A DNA stretch of 35,133 bases from Catenulispora pinistramenti (GCF_018274385.1 NZ_JAAFYZ010000098.1:1-35133), one strand, 5' to 3'. Positions 14,468 to 23,308 are shown, counted from the first letter of the stretch. Translations and numbers: made by a program. The notes: generated from the letters alone by a model not told the origin.

Positions 14468-17146
14468 CTAGCCGATAGTCACCACCCCCGCAGACGCCGC
14501 GGGGCCGACTCCGGCGGCGTTCCGGGCCGCGACCGTGATCGCGTACGCGTCGCCGTGTGTAAGTCCACTGACGACGGCGAACGTGTCGCGGCCGTTAGTC
14601 GCCCACACCTCCGTCTTGCCGGTCTCGGTGACCGTGGTGACAGCGCCGGTCTTCTGGTCCGTCAGCGTCACGTCGTACGAAAGGTTCGGCGACGTGCCGT
14701 GGGCCACGGTCTGCGGGTTCCAGTGCACGCTCACGTCGCCCACGCCGACGTCAGCCGACGCGGAAGCGGGAGCTGCCGGGAGGGCGGTCGTCGGGCCGGG
14801 GGTCACCGCGCGGGTCGGCAAGGAAGGTGTGCTGGACTCCGAGGCACGGGCGGTGTCCGCCGTGACAGTGAACGTATACGCCGTTCCGTCGGTAAGGCCG
14901 GGTACCAGCACGTAGAACGACTTCAGATACGTCGGCGCATCCACTGTCACCTGCTTCCCGCCGGGCGAAGCGGTGACCGTGTAGGCCGTCACCGGACGTC
15001 CCTGATCGAAGAAGGTCGGAGTGAAGGACACATACGCCGACCCCTCCCCCGCGGACGCCGCCGCCTGCTCCGGCGCGGACGGGACCGCACCGCGGCTACG
15101 TCCCGGATCCGCACTCAGCACGCTGCGATAGCGCGGCTCCAGTCCGGCCGCGTCGACCAAAGCCCTCGGCGCGTCCTGCGGACCGCCGATGATGGTGTTG
15201 CCCGCCACCACGACGTTCTTCTGGTTGGAGTCCTGGTCGCCCTGCTGCCAGTAGTTGTGTTCGACGTCGAGCGGGTCGTCGGTCGAGCCGTCCGCCGGCG
15301 GCACGTAGTCCCCGTGCGGAGAGCCCCAGTCGTTCTGGTTGTTGTATTCGACGTTCGAGGTGATGGTCATGAACGTCGAGCCGTTGTCGCAGTAGATGGC
15401 GTGTCCGTGGTCCAGGATGTCGTGGATGACGTTCCCGGTGATCTGCTCGCCGTCGGCCAGCGAGGACCCGGTGATGCCCTGGGTGTAGATCGCGCCGCCG
15501 TCGGCGAGGTACTGCATCGCGTCGTAGATCAGGTTGTCCGAGATCACGTTGCCGTGGCTGGAGTTGGCGATCGCCGGGGCCTTGATCTTGTCCGGCCAGC
15601 CGCCCCAGCCGATCGAGATCGCGGTGTAGGGGGTGTGGTCGATCTGGTTGTGCGAGATCAGGGTGTTCTCGGCGTAGCCGACGTCGATCCCGACACCGCT
15701 GCGGTACTCCACCGACGTGGAGAAGATGTGGTTGTCAGTGATCTGGTTCCCGACGGTGTGGTCGCCCGCGGCGGCCGGCAGCGGGTCGTCGACGCCGCCG
15801 AGTTCCAGGCCGTTGCCGGAGATGTCGGTGAACACCGAGCCCTTCACCGTGTCGTTCTGCGAGCCGTCGCCGAGGTCCAGGCCGGCCGCGCCGAGGTGCG
15901 TGAAGACGTCGCCGGTGAACGAGATCCGCTGGTCGTGGTGGAACGAGACGTTCCCCGGCTCCTTGGTCCAGTCGCCGAACGGGCAGGTGCCGCCCGCGAC
16001 GAACTGGCACAGGCCCTGGGTCGCGTTTCCGTTGGCGCCGGTGATGGTGTAGCCGGCCTGGATCTCCGAGAAGCCCTCATTCGAACTCGGCTGGTCCCAT
16101 GTCCCGTAAGAGAACTGCAAGCCGGAGAACGCGATGTCGTGGACCGGCGCATCGGCCGTCCCGGTCCCGCTGACCAGCGTCTGCGCGGTGGCCAACTCGA
16201 CGTCGGCGCGGGTCAGCTTCTCACCGGGCAGCGGGACGTAGTCGACGCGACCGGCCTTGGCGTCGTAGTAGAACTGGCCCGGCTGCTGAAGGAGTTCGCG
16301 CGCGTTCTCCACCGACGTCGGCAGCTTGTGGTTGCCGATTGAGGCGGGCCCGACGAGGTTCACGGTCCGTCCCGAACCGTCCGTGCGCATCACACGCTGG
16401 GTGGAGTTGATCCAGCAGGGTTCTGCCATGGTGATCGTCGTGCCGGAGATGGACGCGATCGGGCAGCGCGGTTCGGTCCAGGCGCCGAGGCCGCCGGTGC
16501 TCAACGACCAGTAGCCGTCGCCGCCGGTGTACACGAACTCGATGCCGGTCGGATTCCCCCACCCCGCCATCAGATCCGAGGACGCGGTATAGCCGGTCGG
16601 CGTCGCGGTCAGCGTCACCGGCACCGCCCCGGACGCCCGCGACGCGCGGTGTCCGTCGATGAACATCTCGCGCGACGACAGCCCGGCCGGCGCCGGAGCC
16701 GACCAGATCTGTGCACCGGACGAGGTGGTCTGCCCTGAGGGACGGAATCCGCTGACCCGCGTGCCGCCGCTGATCACCGGATGCGCACCGGGGGCAGCGG
16801 TCCAGATCACCGTGTGGCCATTGGTACCGGAATCGCGAGAATCCAAGGCGAGCGGTTGCGACATCGAGTACGTACCGTCGGCCAGCTCGACACGGATATC
16901 GCCGCTCATCGCAGAATCCAGCGATCGCACGACCTGCTGCGCCCGTTGCAGGGTGCGCACGGAGTGGCCGGGATTCGCGCCGCTGTCGTGGTCGTCACCC
17001 CACGGGGACACGAAGACCGTGGCGCCCCGGTGGTTGTCGGAGCCGGCACTCGTCGAGGCGGCAGCGGCCGTGGTGCCCGCCGCGAGGGCCGCCGCCGCGC
17101 CGAGGGCCAGCGCGACACGTCTGGAGCGTCGCAAGGTACTGATCAT
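14468..17146 (-). CDS. Secreted right-handed parallel beta-helix protein with two FN3 domains
   Basis: 892 aa, ATG start behind a strong GGAGGTGA site. Residues 1-30 are a signal peptide (RRSRR, then an Ala-rich core). FVSPWGDD (45-52) followed by a RTLQRAQQVVR helix is the usual entry to a beta-helix carbohydrate-active domain that fills roughly residues 42-660, with NTLISHN-type turns and the landmark DGGAIYTQG. Two fibronectin type III domains follow (about 695-790 and 798-892), commonly spacers or binders in secreted polysaccharidases. From memory, this organisation resembles proteins assigned to GH141 or unclassified pectin-active beta-helix enzymes. The substrate is not identifiable. 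It shares AEPCW, ISIGWG and DGGAIYTQG with the cytoplasmic protein at 28924-30666, so the two are paralogues. A TTGACA at 17212-17217 may be its -35. Confidence 0.88.
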   Translation of the reverse strand: MISTLRRSRRVALALGAAAALAAGTTAAAASTSAGSDNHRGATVFVSPWGDDHDSGANPGHSVRTLQRAQQVVRSLDSAMSGDIRVELADGTYSMSQPLALDSRDSGTNGHTVIWTAAPGAHPVISGGTRVSGFRPSGQTTSSGAQIWSAPAPAGLSSREMFIDGHRASRASGAVPVTLTATPTGYTASSDLMAGWGNPTGIEFVYTGGDGYWSLSTGGLGAWTEPRCPIASISGTTITMAEPCWINSTQRVMRTDGSGRTVNLVGPASIGNHKLPTSVENARELLQQPGQFYYDAKAGRVDYVPLPGEKLTRADVELATAQTLVSGTGTADAPVHDIAFSGLQFSYGTWDQPSSNEGFSEIQAGYTITGANGNATQGLCQFVAGGTCPFGDWTKEPGNVSFHHDQRISFTGDVFTHLGAAGLDLGDGSQNDTVKGSVFTDISGNGLELGGVDDPLPAAAGDHTVGNQITDNHIFSTSVEYRSGVGIDVGYAENTLISHNQIDHTPYTAISIGWGGWPDKIKAPAIANSSHGNVISDNLIYDAMQYLADGGAIYTQGITGSSLADGEQITGNVIHDILDHGHAIYCDNGSTFMTITSNVEYNNQNDWGSPHGDYVPPADGSTDDPLDVEHNYWQQGDQDSNQKNVVVAGNTIIGGPQDAPRALVDAAGLEPRYRSVLSADPGRSRGAVPSAPEQAAASAGEGSAYVSFTPTFFDQGRPVTAYTVTASPGGKQVTVDAPTYLKSFYVLVPGLTDGTAYTFTVTADTARASESSTPSLPTRAVTPGPTTALPAAPASASADVGVGDVSVHWNPQTVAHGTSPNLSYDVTLTDQKTGAVTTVTETGKTEVWATNGRDTFAVVSGLTHGDAYAITVAARNAAGVGPAASAGVVTIG

Positions 17147-17375
17147 TCGTCACCTCCGCGTTAACATCCCTTACTCTTCAGGCGTCACCCTGATGATTCC
17201 TCGGATGTCTGTCAACCCCATGAGCGGGATTTCGCGCAAGATTCCATAGTCAGCGGGCATCCACGAGCCTTGCCTTGCCCAGAGATCGGACGTATAGCTG
17301 AACCACGGACAACGCACGATGTCGGGCGCCCACCGAAGTGAGCGCCCGGCAAGGGAACGAGGGACAACCCCGGAC

Positions 17376-17954
17376 TCAGGAAGAGGCAGCGTGCCGCTCG
17401 CCGCCGAACTCGGCGACCTGCCCGGCCCCAGCCTCGGCGCGAGCGCCGGCGCCACCGACCCCCAACCGCTGCGCCCGCCAGGCCAGCGCAATCATCACCG
17501 CCGGGAACAGCACATCCGCGGCCAGCACCCCGCCGGTGTTCCCGGGCTGGTGGTCGTGGTTGGCGAACCACTGGTACACGTGGCCGAAGGCGGCGCCCCA
17601 GAGGAACACCCCGGCGCCGAGGCCGACGGTGACGCGCTCCCGGGGAGTGGTCCCGGGGCGGGCCACCCGCAGGGCCATGACCACCAGGGCGAGGTTGGCG
17701 AACGCGATCTCGAACTGGAACGGACTGCGGGTGAAGCCGATCGCGTCGGCCATTGACTGCTGGCCCACCAGGAACGAGATGCAGATGTAGAGGCTCCCGC
17801 AGCCGAGGGCCGCTACGGCCCACCACCGCTGCCAGGTCTCGAGTGCCGCTTCGCGGGAGGGGCTGTGACGGGTGCGGATGGCGGCGCCGACGACGGCGAT
17901 CAGGATCCAGATCGCGGGGAAGACGGTCTTCACGGCGTAGGTCGTGTGGCTCAT
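17376..17954 (-). CDS. Small polytopic membrane protein, probable target of the divergent MarR regulator
   Basis: 192 aa from the ATG at 17954 (MSHTTYAVK). An in-frame upstream start at 17987 would place the palindromic operator inside the gene and is rejected. Four hydrophobic helices are visible (near FPAIWILIAVVGAAI, WWAVAALGCGSLYICISFLV, FEIAFANLALVVMAL and VTVGLGAGVFLWGAAFG, then VLFPAVMIALAW). It resembles small uncharacterised membrane proteins found next to MarR genes, possibly of the DUF6790 type. I am not certain of the family. The shared 16-bp palindrome links its expression to the MarR gene. Confidence 0.75.
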   Translation of the reverse strand: MSHTTYAVKTVFPAIWILIAVVGAAIRTRHSPSREAALETWQRWWAVAALGCGSLYICISFLVGQQSMADAIGFTRSPFQFEIAFANLALVVMALRVARPGTTPRERVTVGLGAGVFLWGAAFGHVYQWFANHDHQPGNTGGVLAADVLFPAVMIALAWRAQRLGVGGAGARAEAGAGQVAEFGGERHAASS

Positions 17955-17970
17955 GAGAATGAGTCTTGCA

Positions 17971-17986
17971 TGGTTAATATTAACCA
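17971..17986. promoter_or_regulatory. 16-bp palindromic MarR operator
   Basis: TGGTTAATATTAACCA is a perfect palindrome in the 57-bp gap between the divergent membrane-protein and MarR genes. It is strikingly AT-rich for this DNA and overlaps probable promoter elements of both genes, so one MarR dimer could repress both. Confidence 0.85.
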
Positions 17987-17999
17987 CGCAACTCTCTGG

Positions 18000-18005
18000 T
18001 AGGCT
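18000..18005 (+). promoter_or_regulatory. -10 element of the MarR gene; probable leaderless transcript
   Basis: TAGGCT fits the actinobacterial TANNNT -10. The expected start, 6-7 bp downstream, coincides with the ATG at 18012, and no Shine-Dalgarno sequence is present. The -35 region would fall on the right half of the palindrome. Confidence 0.55.
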
Positions 18006-18011
18006 CGCCTC

Positions 18012-18449
18012 ATGGATGACGGGCTGGCCGACTTGTTACATCGCGTGGTTTACCTGCTCGGAGAGGCGACGAAGCAGCTGACCGAAAACACCGCCGACGC
18101 CTTGAGCTACAGCCAGATGCGCCTGCTCGGGACCCTTGAGGACATCGAACCGGCGACCCAGCACCGCCTGGCCCAGGCGCTATCAGTCTCCGACCCGGCC
18201 ATCAGCCGCGCCCTGAGGCCACTGGAGGCGGCGGGCATGGTGCGCGTGCGGGTGGATCCCGAGCACGCGCGAAGGCGCCTGGTCGAGACGACGGAAGCCG
18301 GCCGCAAGGTCTTCCACGAGAACGGGAGACCGCTGCACGACGTGCTGCAGAACGCGCTGGTCCAGGCCGGGTTCCCTTATGAGCGGTACCTGGGGGAAAC
18401 GGCGGAACTGGCGAAGTTTCTGGAGGAAGCGCTGAAGGATGCGGGGTAG
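18012..18449 (+). CDS. MarR-family transcriptional regulator
   Basis: 145 aa. Winged helix at about 33-98 (SYSQMRLLGTL, HRLAQALSVSDPAISRALRPLE, then the basic wing RVRVDPEHARRRLVE), flanked by dimerisation helices at both ends. Length and layout are standard. It probably represses itself and the divergent membrane protein through the 16-bp palindrome. The inducer is unknown. Confidence 0.92.
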   Translation: MDDGLADLLHRVVYLLGEATKQLTENTADALSYSQMRLLGTLEDIEPATQHRLAQALSVSDPAISRALRPLEAAGMVRVRVDPEHARRRLVETTEAGRKVFHENGRPLHDVLQNALVQAGFPYERYLGETAELAKFLEEALKDAG

Positions 18450-18452
18450 GTG

Positions 18453-18532
18453 CACCCCGAACCGGTGCGACCAGGCCCGAAGGCCGTAACGGGCTTCAAC
18501 CCCACAGCCCGACCGCAACCCGGCTCGCAAGC
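18453..18532. repeat. Degenerate fragment of the large repeat family
   Basis: Begins caccccgaaccgg, continues with gaaggccgtaa and ends with cacagcccgaccgcaaccc. This order matches the right arm at about 14241-14335. A hairpin GAAG-(G)-CCG-TAA-CGG-(G)-CTTC with one mismatch lies at about 18479-18497. A second one, AGCTTC-AGC-GAAGCT (18530-18544), overlaps the GNAT stop. The fragment fills the gap between the convergent MarR and GNAT genes, where transcription stop signals are expected. Confidence 0.7.
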
Positions 18533-18533
18533 T

Positions 18534-19016
18534 TCAGCGAAGCTCACAGAGATAGGTCACCGCCGGCTTCCCGTTAAGCGTAATCTCGCCAGTGGTGACG
18601 AACCCGTTGCGCTCCAGGATGCGGCTCGAAGCCGGGTTGTCCAGCGTCACCTTGGCCCGCAGCGCGCTGAGGCCATAGCGCGCGGCGGCAAGCTCGCGCA
18701 TCTCACCGACAGCGGCGGTGGCCAGCCCACGCCCCGCGAACTCCTTCGCCATCCGGTACCCGAGGTCTGCCGACCCGTCGTGCACGCCGATCAGGTTGAA
18801 CCGCCCCGCGATCTGGCCGGTCTCGGTCACCAGTAGATAGAAGTAGTCCGTGCCGGCCGCCTGCATCTGCAGAAGCTGGGCGTGGCGGGCGTCGAACTCG
18901 GCGAAGTACGCATCGCCCCGGTCCGGGATCACCGCCGCGAAGTAGTCCCGGTTCTCGCGCTCGAAGGCGAGGAGGGCTGCGGCGTGGTCGGCGCGGACCA
19001 GTTCGAGCTGCGGCAT
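18534..19016 (-). CDS. GNAT N-acetyltransferase (RimJ/RimL-like)
   Basis: 160 aa. The acetyl-CoA loop follows RMAKEFAGRGLAT (88-100) and is succeeded by the conserved NPASSRILERNGF (127-139), typical of RimJ/RimL-like acetyltransferases acting on protein N-termini or small amines. Its ATG overlaps the TGA of the DUF2264 gene by one base (TGATG), so translation is probably coupled. The substrate is unknown and could be unrelated to glycan use. Confidence 0.9.
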   Translation of the reverse strand: MPQLELVRADHAAALLAFERENRDYFAAVIPDRGDAYFAEFDARHAQLLQMQAAGTDYFYLLVTETGQIAGRFNLIGVHDGSADLGYRMAKEFAGRGLATAAVGEMRELAAARYGLSALRAKVTLDNPASSRILERNGFVTTGEITLNGKPAVTYLCELR

Positions 19017-20908
19017 CAGTCATGTCCAAAGAGGTGGGCGAGATCGACGGTGACGGCGTGCCCGCCGACCCGGCGCGCTGTCACCCGGGTGCCGGACACA
19101 TCGACGTCGACCACGTTAGCCAGCCCGGCATCGGTTCCGGTATCCAATATATGCAGCGCGACGTGCACGGACTCGGTCGCCGAAGGCCGGGCGGACAGGT
19201 ATGGAACAGCGCTGTACTTGCCGAACGCGTTCCCATCCTCGTAGCGCGCAACAGAACCGGACTCGTACCCGAACAGCCCAAGCACCAGCGACCGGATGCC
19301 CGCACCCACGGCCCAAGCCGTGGCGGTCTCGTGCCCGGACGACACCCCGTCATCCGAAGCCACCGCATGCGCGCCCTCCCGCAGCGACCAGCCATCCGGC
19401 GCCGTCACGAGATGACACCGCACCTCATACTCGCCAGTCACCAACGAAGCCGTCACGATCCGGGCCCCGGGCAGCTCCCGTCCCGAAGCCCCGAGCCGCG
19501 GCACGTGCCACGACGCGACGTACCCCTCCCCCGCCGCGCTCCCCATGATCCGGCCGCGCCGCGTGGCCCGGCCCCACTCGTCGACGAGCGCCGCGTGGCC
19601 GTCGATACCGGTGACCCAGGCGCGGTCGGACCAGGCGATCCCCGTGCCGGGAGCGGTGCGCGTCGAGTAGGCGAACTTCGCGTAGTGCGGGTCACCAGGA
19701 TCGTCACCGTGGTTGGCGTGGTCGCTGCCGTGGTTGACGACGCGGACGATGCCGTCGCCGCGACCGTGCTGCACGGCCCAGCCGAGGGCGGGGAGGATCG
19801 CGACCGAGGGTGAATCAGAAGGCTGGAACGGAGCGTCGTCGGAGGCCCACAGCGGATGCGAAGCCGGAGCAGAGAGCCCGAGGAAGCCCATCCCGGCGAA
19901 GTAAGCAGAACCCGGCCCGCTGTACTCCTGAACCACCGGCAGGAACTCTCGCGCACCCCAGCCAAGGCTCGGTGGCTCGGAACCGTCCACACCGAGTCGC
20001 CGGAAGTAGTCCAAGGTGCGTCCCGCGATGCCCCGCACGACAGCAGGGCTCGGCGTGTCCGCGCCGGCCAGCGCGGCGGTCCACAAGCCGCCCAACACAG
20101 CGTGCCGATATGCCAGCGAGCGCCCCATATGCAGCGGGGCTCCGTCGTCACCGAACGTCAGCGCGTACGACGCTGCGAACTCCGCCAAGCGCGCCCGGTA
20201 CCGCTCGACGCGCCACTGCGGCTCAGCATCGCCGCGTAGCTGGTACCACTGCCACAGAAAGGGCTGGAACACCCACGAGTTGTAGTGGTCGAGGTTCCGG
20301 CCTGGAGCAGCTGGCGGGCCGTCGTTGTACCAGCCGTCGCCGAGGTACCAGGACTCGACGCGCTCGACGTTCTCCGCGCCGTGACCGCCGTCGACCGGCA
20401 TCCCGACCGACGCCAGGAACGCCTCGATCACCGCGGGGAACAGCAGCCAGTTGTTGTGTTGCCACACCCGCAGCCGCGCGTGGTGCGCCAGCCACTCGGC
20501 CAGGCGCTCGCGGACCGGATCAGGAAGCTGATCCCAGACCCGCCCACGGCACAGCGCCAGGCCGAAGGCGAGGTTCGCCGCTTCCACCGCGGGCTGCGTG
20601 ATCCCCGCGTGCGGCCAGTCCTCGAACCCGACCGCACGCGGCCAGAAGCCGGGAGCAGCCGGGTCCATCGCGGCGGTCAAGGCCTCGATGTGGAACGAGG
20701 CGTGATCGTGGGGGTCCTCCGCGCCCCCACCGAGCCGAGCCGCCGCGATCAGAAAGCTGCGAGCGAACCCCTCGATCCCGTCGCTGACCGGCCCGCTCTG
20801 CGAAGGCGGCCCCGGCGGGCAGATCAACGCGCCGCCGTGCACCGCGTACTTGCGAGCGGTCAGCAACCAGCGGTCCGCCTCGGATTCCCACTCGGCGCGT
20901 GTGAACAA
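19016..20908 (-). CDS. DUF2264 protein, likely cytoplasmic glycan-degrading enzyme
   Basis: 630 aa from a TTG start (an AGGG lies about 8 bp upstream). The N-terminal two-thirds are an (alpha/alpha)-barrel-like region with DUF2264 landmarks: GIEGFARSFLIAAARL, a WPHAGITQPAVEAANLAF stretch, HNNWLLFPAVIEAFL, WYNDGP and YNSWVFQPFLWQW. The C-terminal third is beta-rich. There is no signal peptide. DUF2264 proteins recur in polysaccharide-use loci, and I recall that some are classed as GH154 beta-glucuronidase-like enzymes, but I cannot confirm this here. The position beside PL8 and an oligosaccharide importer supports a role in trimming imported acidic oligosaccharides (inference). Confidence 0.85.
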   Translation of the reverse strand: MFTRAEWESEADRWLLTARKYAVHGGALICPPGPPSQSGPVSDGIEGFARSFLIAAARLGGGAEDPHDHASFHIEALTAAMDPAAPGFWPRAVGFEDWPHAGITQPAVEAANLAFGLALCRGRVWDQLPDPVRERLAEWLAHHARLRVWQHNNWLLFPAVIEAFLASVGMPVDGGHGAENVERVESWYLGDGWYNDGPPAAPGRNLDHYNSWVFQPFLWQWYQLRGDAEPQWRVERYRARLAEFAASYALTFGDDGAPLHMGRSLAYRHAVLGGLWTAALAGADTPSPAVVRGIAGRTLDYFRRLGVDGSEPPSLGWGAREFLPVVQEYSGPGSAYFAGMGFLGLSAPASHPLWASDDAPFQPSDSPSVAILPALGWAVQHGRGDGIVRVVNHGSDHANHGDDPGDPHYAKFAYSTRTAPGTGIAWSDRAWVTGIDGHAALVDEWGRATRRGRIMGSAAGEGYVASWHVPRLGASGRELPGARIVTASLVTGEYEVRCHLVTAPDGWSLREGAHAVASDDGVSSGHETATAWAVGAGIRSLVLGLFGYESGSVARYEDGNAFGKYSAVPYLSARPSATESVHVALHILDTGTDAGLANVVDVDVSGTRVTARRVGGHAVTVDLAHLFGHD

Positions 20909-20936
20909 GGATCGAGCCCTTCGGTCAAGAAACCAG

Positions 20937-22097
20937 TCAAGAAGCCGGCGCGGGAGCCGTGGAATCGCGGATCACCACATGCGTCCCCACGTGCCGGGTG
21001 TCGGTCGGGCCGTCGGACTCCCCGCGCAGCGCGACGGCGAGCCGCACGGCCTCGCGTCCCATCTGCTCCAGCGGCAGGTGCACGGTGGTCAGGGCCGGGG
21101 TGACCTCGGCGGCCAGGGGGATGTCGTCGTAGCCGACCACCGAGACGTCCTGGGGGATCCGCAGTCCGGCCTCGCGCAGTGCCTGCATCGCGCCGACCGC
21201 GACGCCGTCGTTGGCGCCGAAGACCGCGGCGAACTGCCCCGCCGAGCCGTCGCGCAGCAGTTGCGCGGTGCGCTCGTAGCCGAGGCGGCGGCTGAAGGGG
21301 CCGGGCTGGATCAGGCGTTCGTCGACCTCCAGGCCGCGGCTGGCGTAGGCGCGGCGGAAGCCGGCGACGCGGGCCCGGTGCACCGACATCTGGTCCAGGC
21401 CGCCGATGTAGAGGATGCGGCGGTGGCCCTGGCCCAGCAGGTAGTCGGTGATCGCGTGCGCGCCGCCGGTGTTGTCGTAGTCCACGACGCCGGCCGGGAC
21501 GTCGGCGGCCAGCGGGGGTCGGCCGCACAGCACCAGCCAGGAGCCGTCCTGGTTCAAGGCGTGGGCCCGGTCGGCGAGCTTGCGGCGGTAGGCCGGGTCC
21601 TCGACGCCGCCGCCGACCACGATCACCGCGTCGGCCCGCTGTTCGCGCAGGCTGTCGATCAGGTCCAGCTCGCCGCCGGCCACGCCGTAGGTGCTGCACA
21701 CCAGGCAGAGCTTGCCGTCCTCGGCGGCCTGGCGCTGCACGCCGCGGGCGATGAAGCCGAAGAAGGGGTCGATGATGTCCTCGACGATGATCCCGACCGT
21801 GCGGGTCCGGGAGCCGGCCAGCGCACGGGCCTGGGCGTTGACCACGTAGCCCAGGGTGCGCACGGCTTGTTCCACCCGGCGCCGGGTGTCGGCGGCGACC
21901 GGGTAGTTGCCGTTGAGGACCCGGGACACCGTGGCCGTGGACACGCCCGCGGCCTCGGCGACCTCCTGGACGGTGGCCCGCTTGGGTCCGGCGCCGTCCC
22001 TCGGTGTGCGGGGCGCCCGAGACGCCCGCGCCGGTTTGCCCTGCGGCGTCGGCACCCTGACCGCTCCTTTCGTCCGGCTATTCGGCTGTGGCTTCAC
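20937..22097 (-). CDS. LacI-family regulator of the polysaccharide locus
   Basis: 386 aa, GTG start overlapping the stop of the upstream dehydrogenase by 4 bp (GTGA), so co-translated. A basic Pro/Arg-rich stretch of about 40 residues precedes the DNA-binding head (ATVQEVAEAAGVSTATVSRV, 41-60). An internal start is possible but none has a better ribosome site. The sugar-binding core is complete (IIVEDIIDPFFGFIARG, GHRRILYIGGLD, VSVVGYDDIPLA). It probably represses the divergent transporter/lyase operon, its own operon and the secreted-protein gene through GTAAGCGNTTAC-like operators. Confidence 0.9.
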   Translation of the reverse strand: MKPQPNSRTKGAVRVPTPQGKPARASRAPRTPRDGAGPKRATVQEVAEAAGVSTATVSRVLNGNYPVAADTRRRVEQAVRTLGYVVNAQARALAGSRTRTVGIIVEDIIDPFFGFIARGVQRQAAEDGKLCLVCSTYGVAGGELDLIDSLREQRADAVIVVGGGVEDPAYRRKLADRAHALNQDGSWLVLCGRPPLAADVPAGVVDYDNTGGAHAITDYLLGQGHRRILYIGGLDQMSVHRARVAGFRRAYASRGLEVDERLIQPGPFSRRLGYERTAQLLRDGSAGQFAAVFGANDGVAVGAMQALREAGLRIPQDVSVVGYDDIPLAAEVTPALTTVHLPLEQMGREAVRLAVALRGESDGPTDTRHVGTHVVIRDSTAPAPAS

Positions 22098-23239
22098 GCC
22101 AGCCGGTCCAGCTGGTCGGGAAGCACTTCATACCGTAGTGGCAGACCGGCTACGTACCGTTCCACTTCCTCCACGGCCAGTCGGCCGAGCCGCAGCACCT
22201 CCCCGCCGAGCGCGCCGGCGATGTGCGGGGTGAGGAAGACGTTCGGCAGGCTGAACAGCACGGAGTCCGGGGGCAGCGGTTCGGCGTCGGTGACGTCCAG
22301 GACCGCGTCGATGCGGCCGCCGACCAGTTCGGCGATGAGCGCCGGCTGGTCGACGAGCGCGCCGCGGGCGGTGTTCACCAGGACGGCGCCGTCGCGCATC
22401 AGGGCCAGCCCGCCGGCGTCGAGCATGCCGCGGCTGGCCGGGGTCAGCGGGGCGTGCAGGCTGACCACTTCGGAGGCGGCCAGCAGCTCGGGCAGGGTGG
22501 TGAGCCGGACCCGGGGGTCGTCGGTCAGGTCGCCGGCGCCGTAGGGGTCGTAGACCAGGACGTCGGCGTCCAGCACGTCGCGCAGCAGCCGCACCACGCG
22601 GCGGCCGATGCGGGAGGCGCCGACCACCCCGACGGTCATCCGGTGCGTGCCGATCGGGCTGATGCCGTCCAGGTTGCGGTGGGTGCCGTCGGCCGAGCGC
22701 TGGCCCAGGCGGTAGCGGGCGGCGGCGGTGAAGGCGCGCTTGGCCCCCAGGATCACCGCGGCCAGCGTGTATTCGGCGACCGGGACCGCGTTCGCCTCGG
22801 CCGCCGAGCAGACCCGCACGCCGCGCGCGAAGGCCTCCGGGGTCATCAGGAACTTGACGGTGCCGGCGGCGTGCACCACCAGGCGCAGCCGGGGCGCGGC
22901 GGCCAGCAGGTCGGCGTCGACGCGCGGCGAGGACCAGGAGGTCAGCAGCACCTCGGCGCGGGCCAGCGCGGCGGCGAACGCCGGTTGGGCCAGGGCCGGG
23001 ACGTCGCCGCCGGTCAGGATGCTCGCGGTCGCGGCCAGCCGCCGGTGGCTCTCGGCGTCCAGGACCAGGGCGGCCTCGTCGGTGGTCACGGCCATCAACA
23101 GGGTCGGCCGGTCCGGTGCGGCCGCCGGGGCCGGGGCCGGGACGGACGCGGCCGTGTGGGACGTGGTCAGGATGATCTCCCCCTCCGCTGTTTGTCGCTC
23201 GGATGGTACACGCTTACTACATCCCCAGCGCAAGACCAC
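22094..23239 (-). CDS. D-isomer-specific 2-hydroxyacid dehydrogenase
   Basis: Up to 381 aa. The NAD-binding motif VGVVGASRIGRR (203-214) and the catalytic triad R292 (NTARG), E320 (DAEP) and H339 (TPHIAG) are present. The enzyme should interconvert a 2-keto acid and a D-2-hydroxy acid, but the substrate is unknown. The start is unusual. The only canonical start is GTG at 23239, which lacks a ribosome site and would put the operator at 23206-23217 inside the gene. A strong GGAGGGGGAG instead precedes a CTG at 23170 with 6-bp spacing. I suspect initiation at the CTG and give the longer frame as the outer limit. It is first in the minus-strand operon with LacI, DUF2264 and GNAT. Confidence 0.87.
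   Translation of the reverse strand: MVLRWGCSKRVPSERQTAEGEIILTTSHTAASVPAPAPAAAPDRPTLLMAVTTDEAALVLDAESHRRLAATASILTGGDVPALAQPAFAAALARAEVLLTSWSSPRVDADLLAAAPRLRLVVHAAGTVKFLMTPEAFARGVRVCSAAEANAVPVAEYTLAAVILGAKRAFTAAARYRLGQRSADGTHRNLDGISPIGTHRMTVGVVGASRIGRRVVRLLRDVLDADVLVYDPYGAGDLTDDPRVRLTTLPELLAASEVVSLHAPLTPASRGMLDAGGLALMRDGAVLVNTARGALVDQPALIAELVGGRIDAVLDVTDAEPLPPDSVLFSLPNVFLTPHIAGALGGEVLRLGRLAVEEVERYVAGLPLRYEVLPDQLDRLA
23206..23217. promoter_or_regulatory. LacI-type operator before the hydroxyacid dehydrogenase
   Basis: GTACACGCTTAC agrees with GTAAGCGCTTAC at 10 of 12 positions. With its flank it shares the exact string CGCTTACTAC with the operator at 30716-30727. It lies between the divergent promoters and the probable ribosome site of the dehydrogenase. 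Confidence 0.65.
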
Positions 23240-23279
23240 GAGGCCAGGAACTGCAAGAAAACAGTTTGGATGCTGGGGG

Positions 23280-23308
23280 TTGACAGAAAAGCGGAGCCAC
23301 CGAATACT
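23280..23308 (+). promoter_or_regulatory. Promoter of the transporter/lyase operon
   Basis: Consensus TTGACA (23280-23285), 17 bp, then AATACT (23303-23308), which matches TATAAT at four positions. The expected start near 23315 lies about 15 bp ahead of the operator at 23330-23341, an ideal position for repression. Confidence 0.65.
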
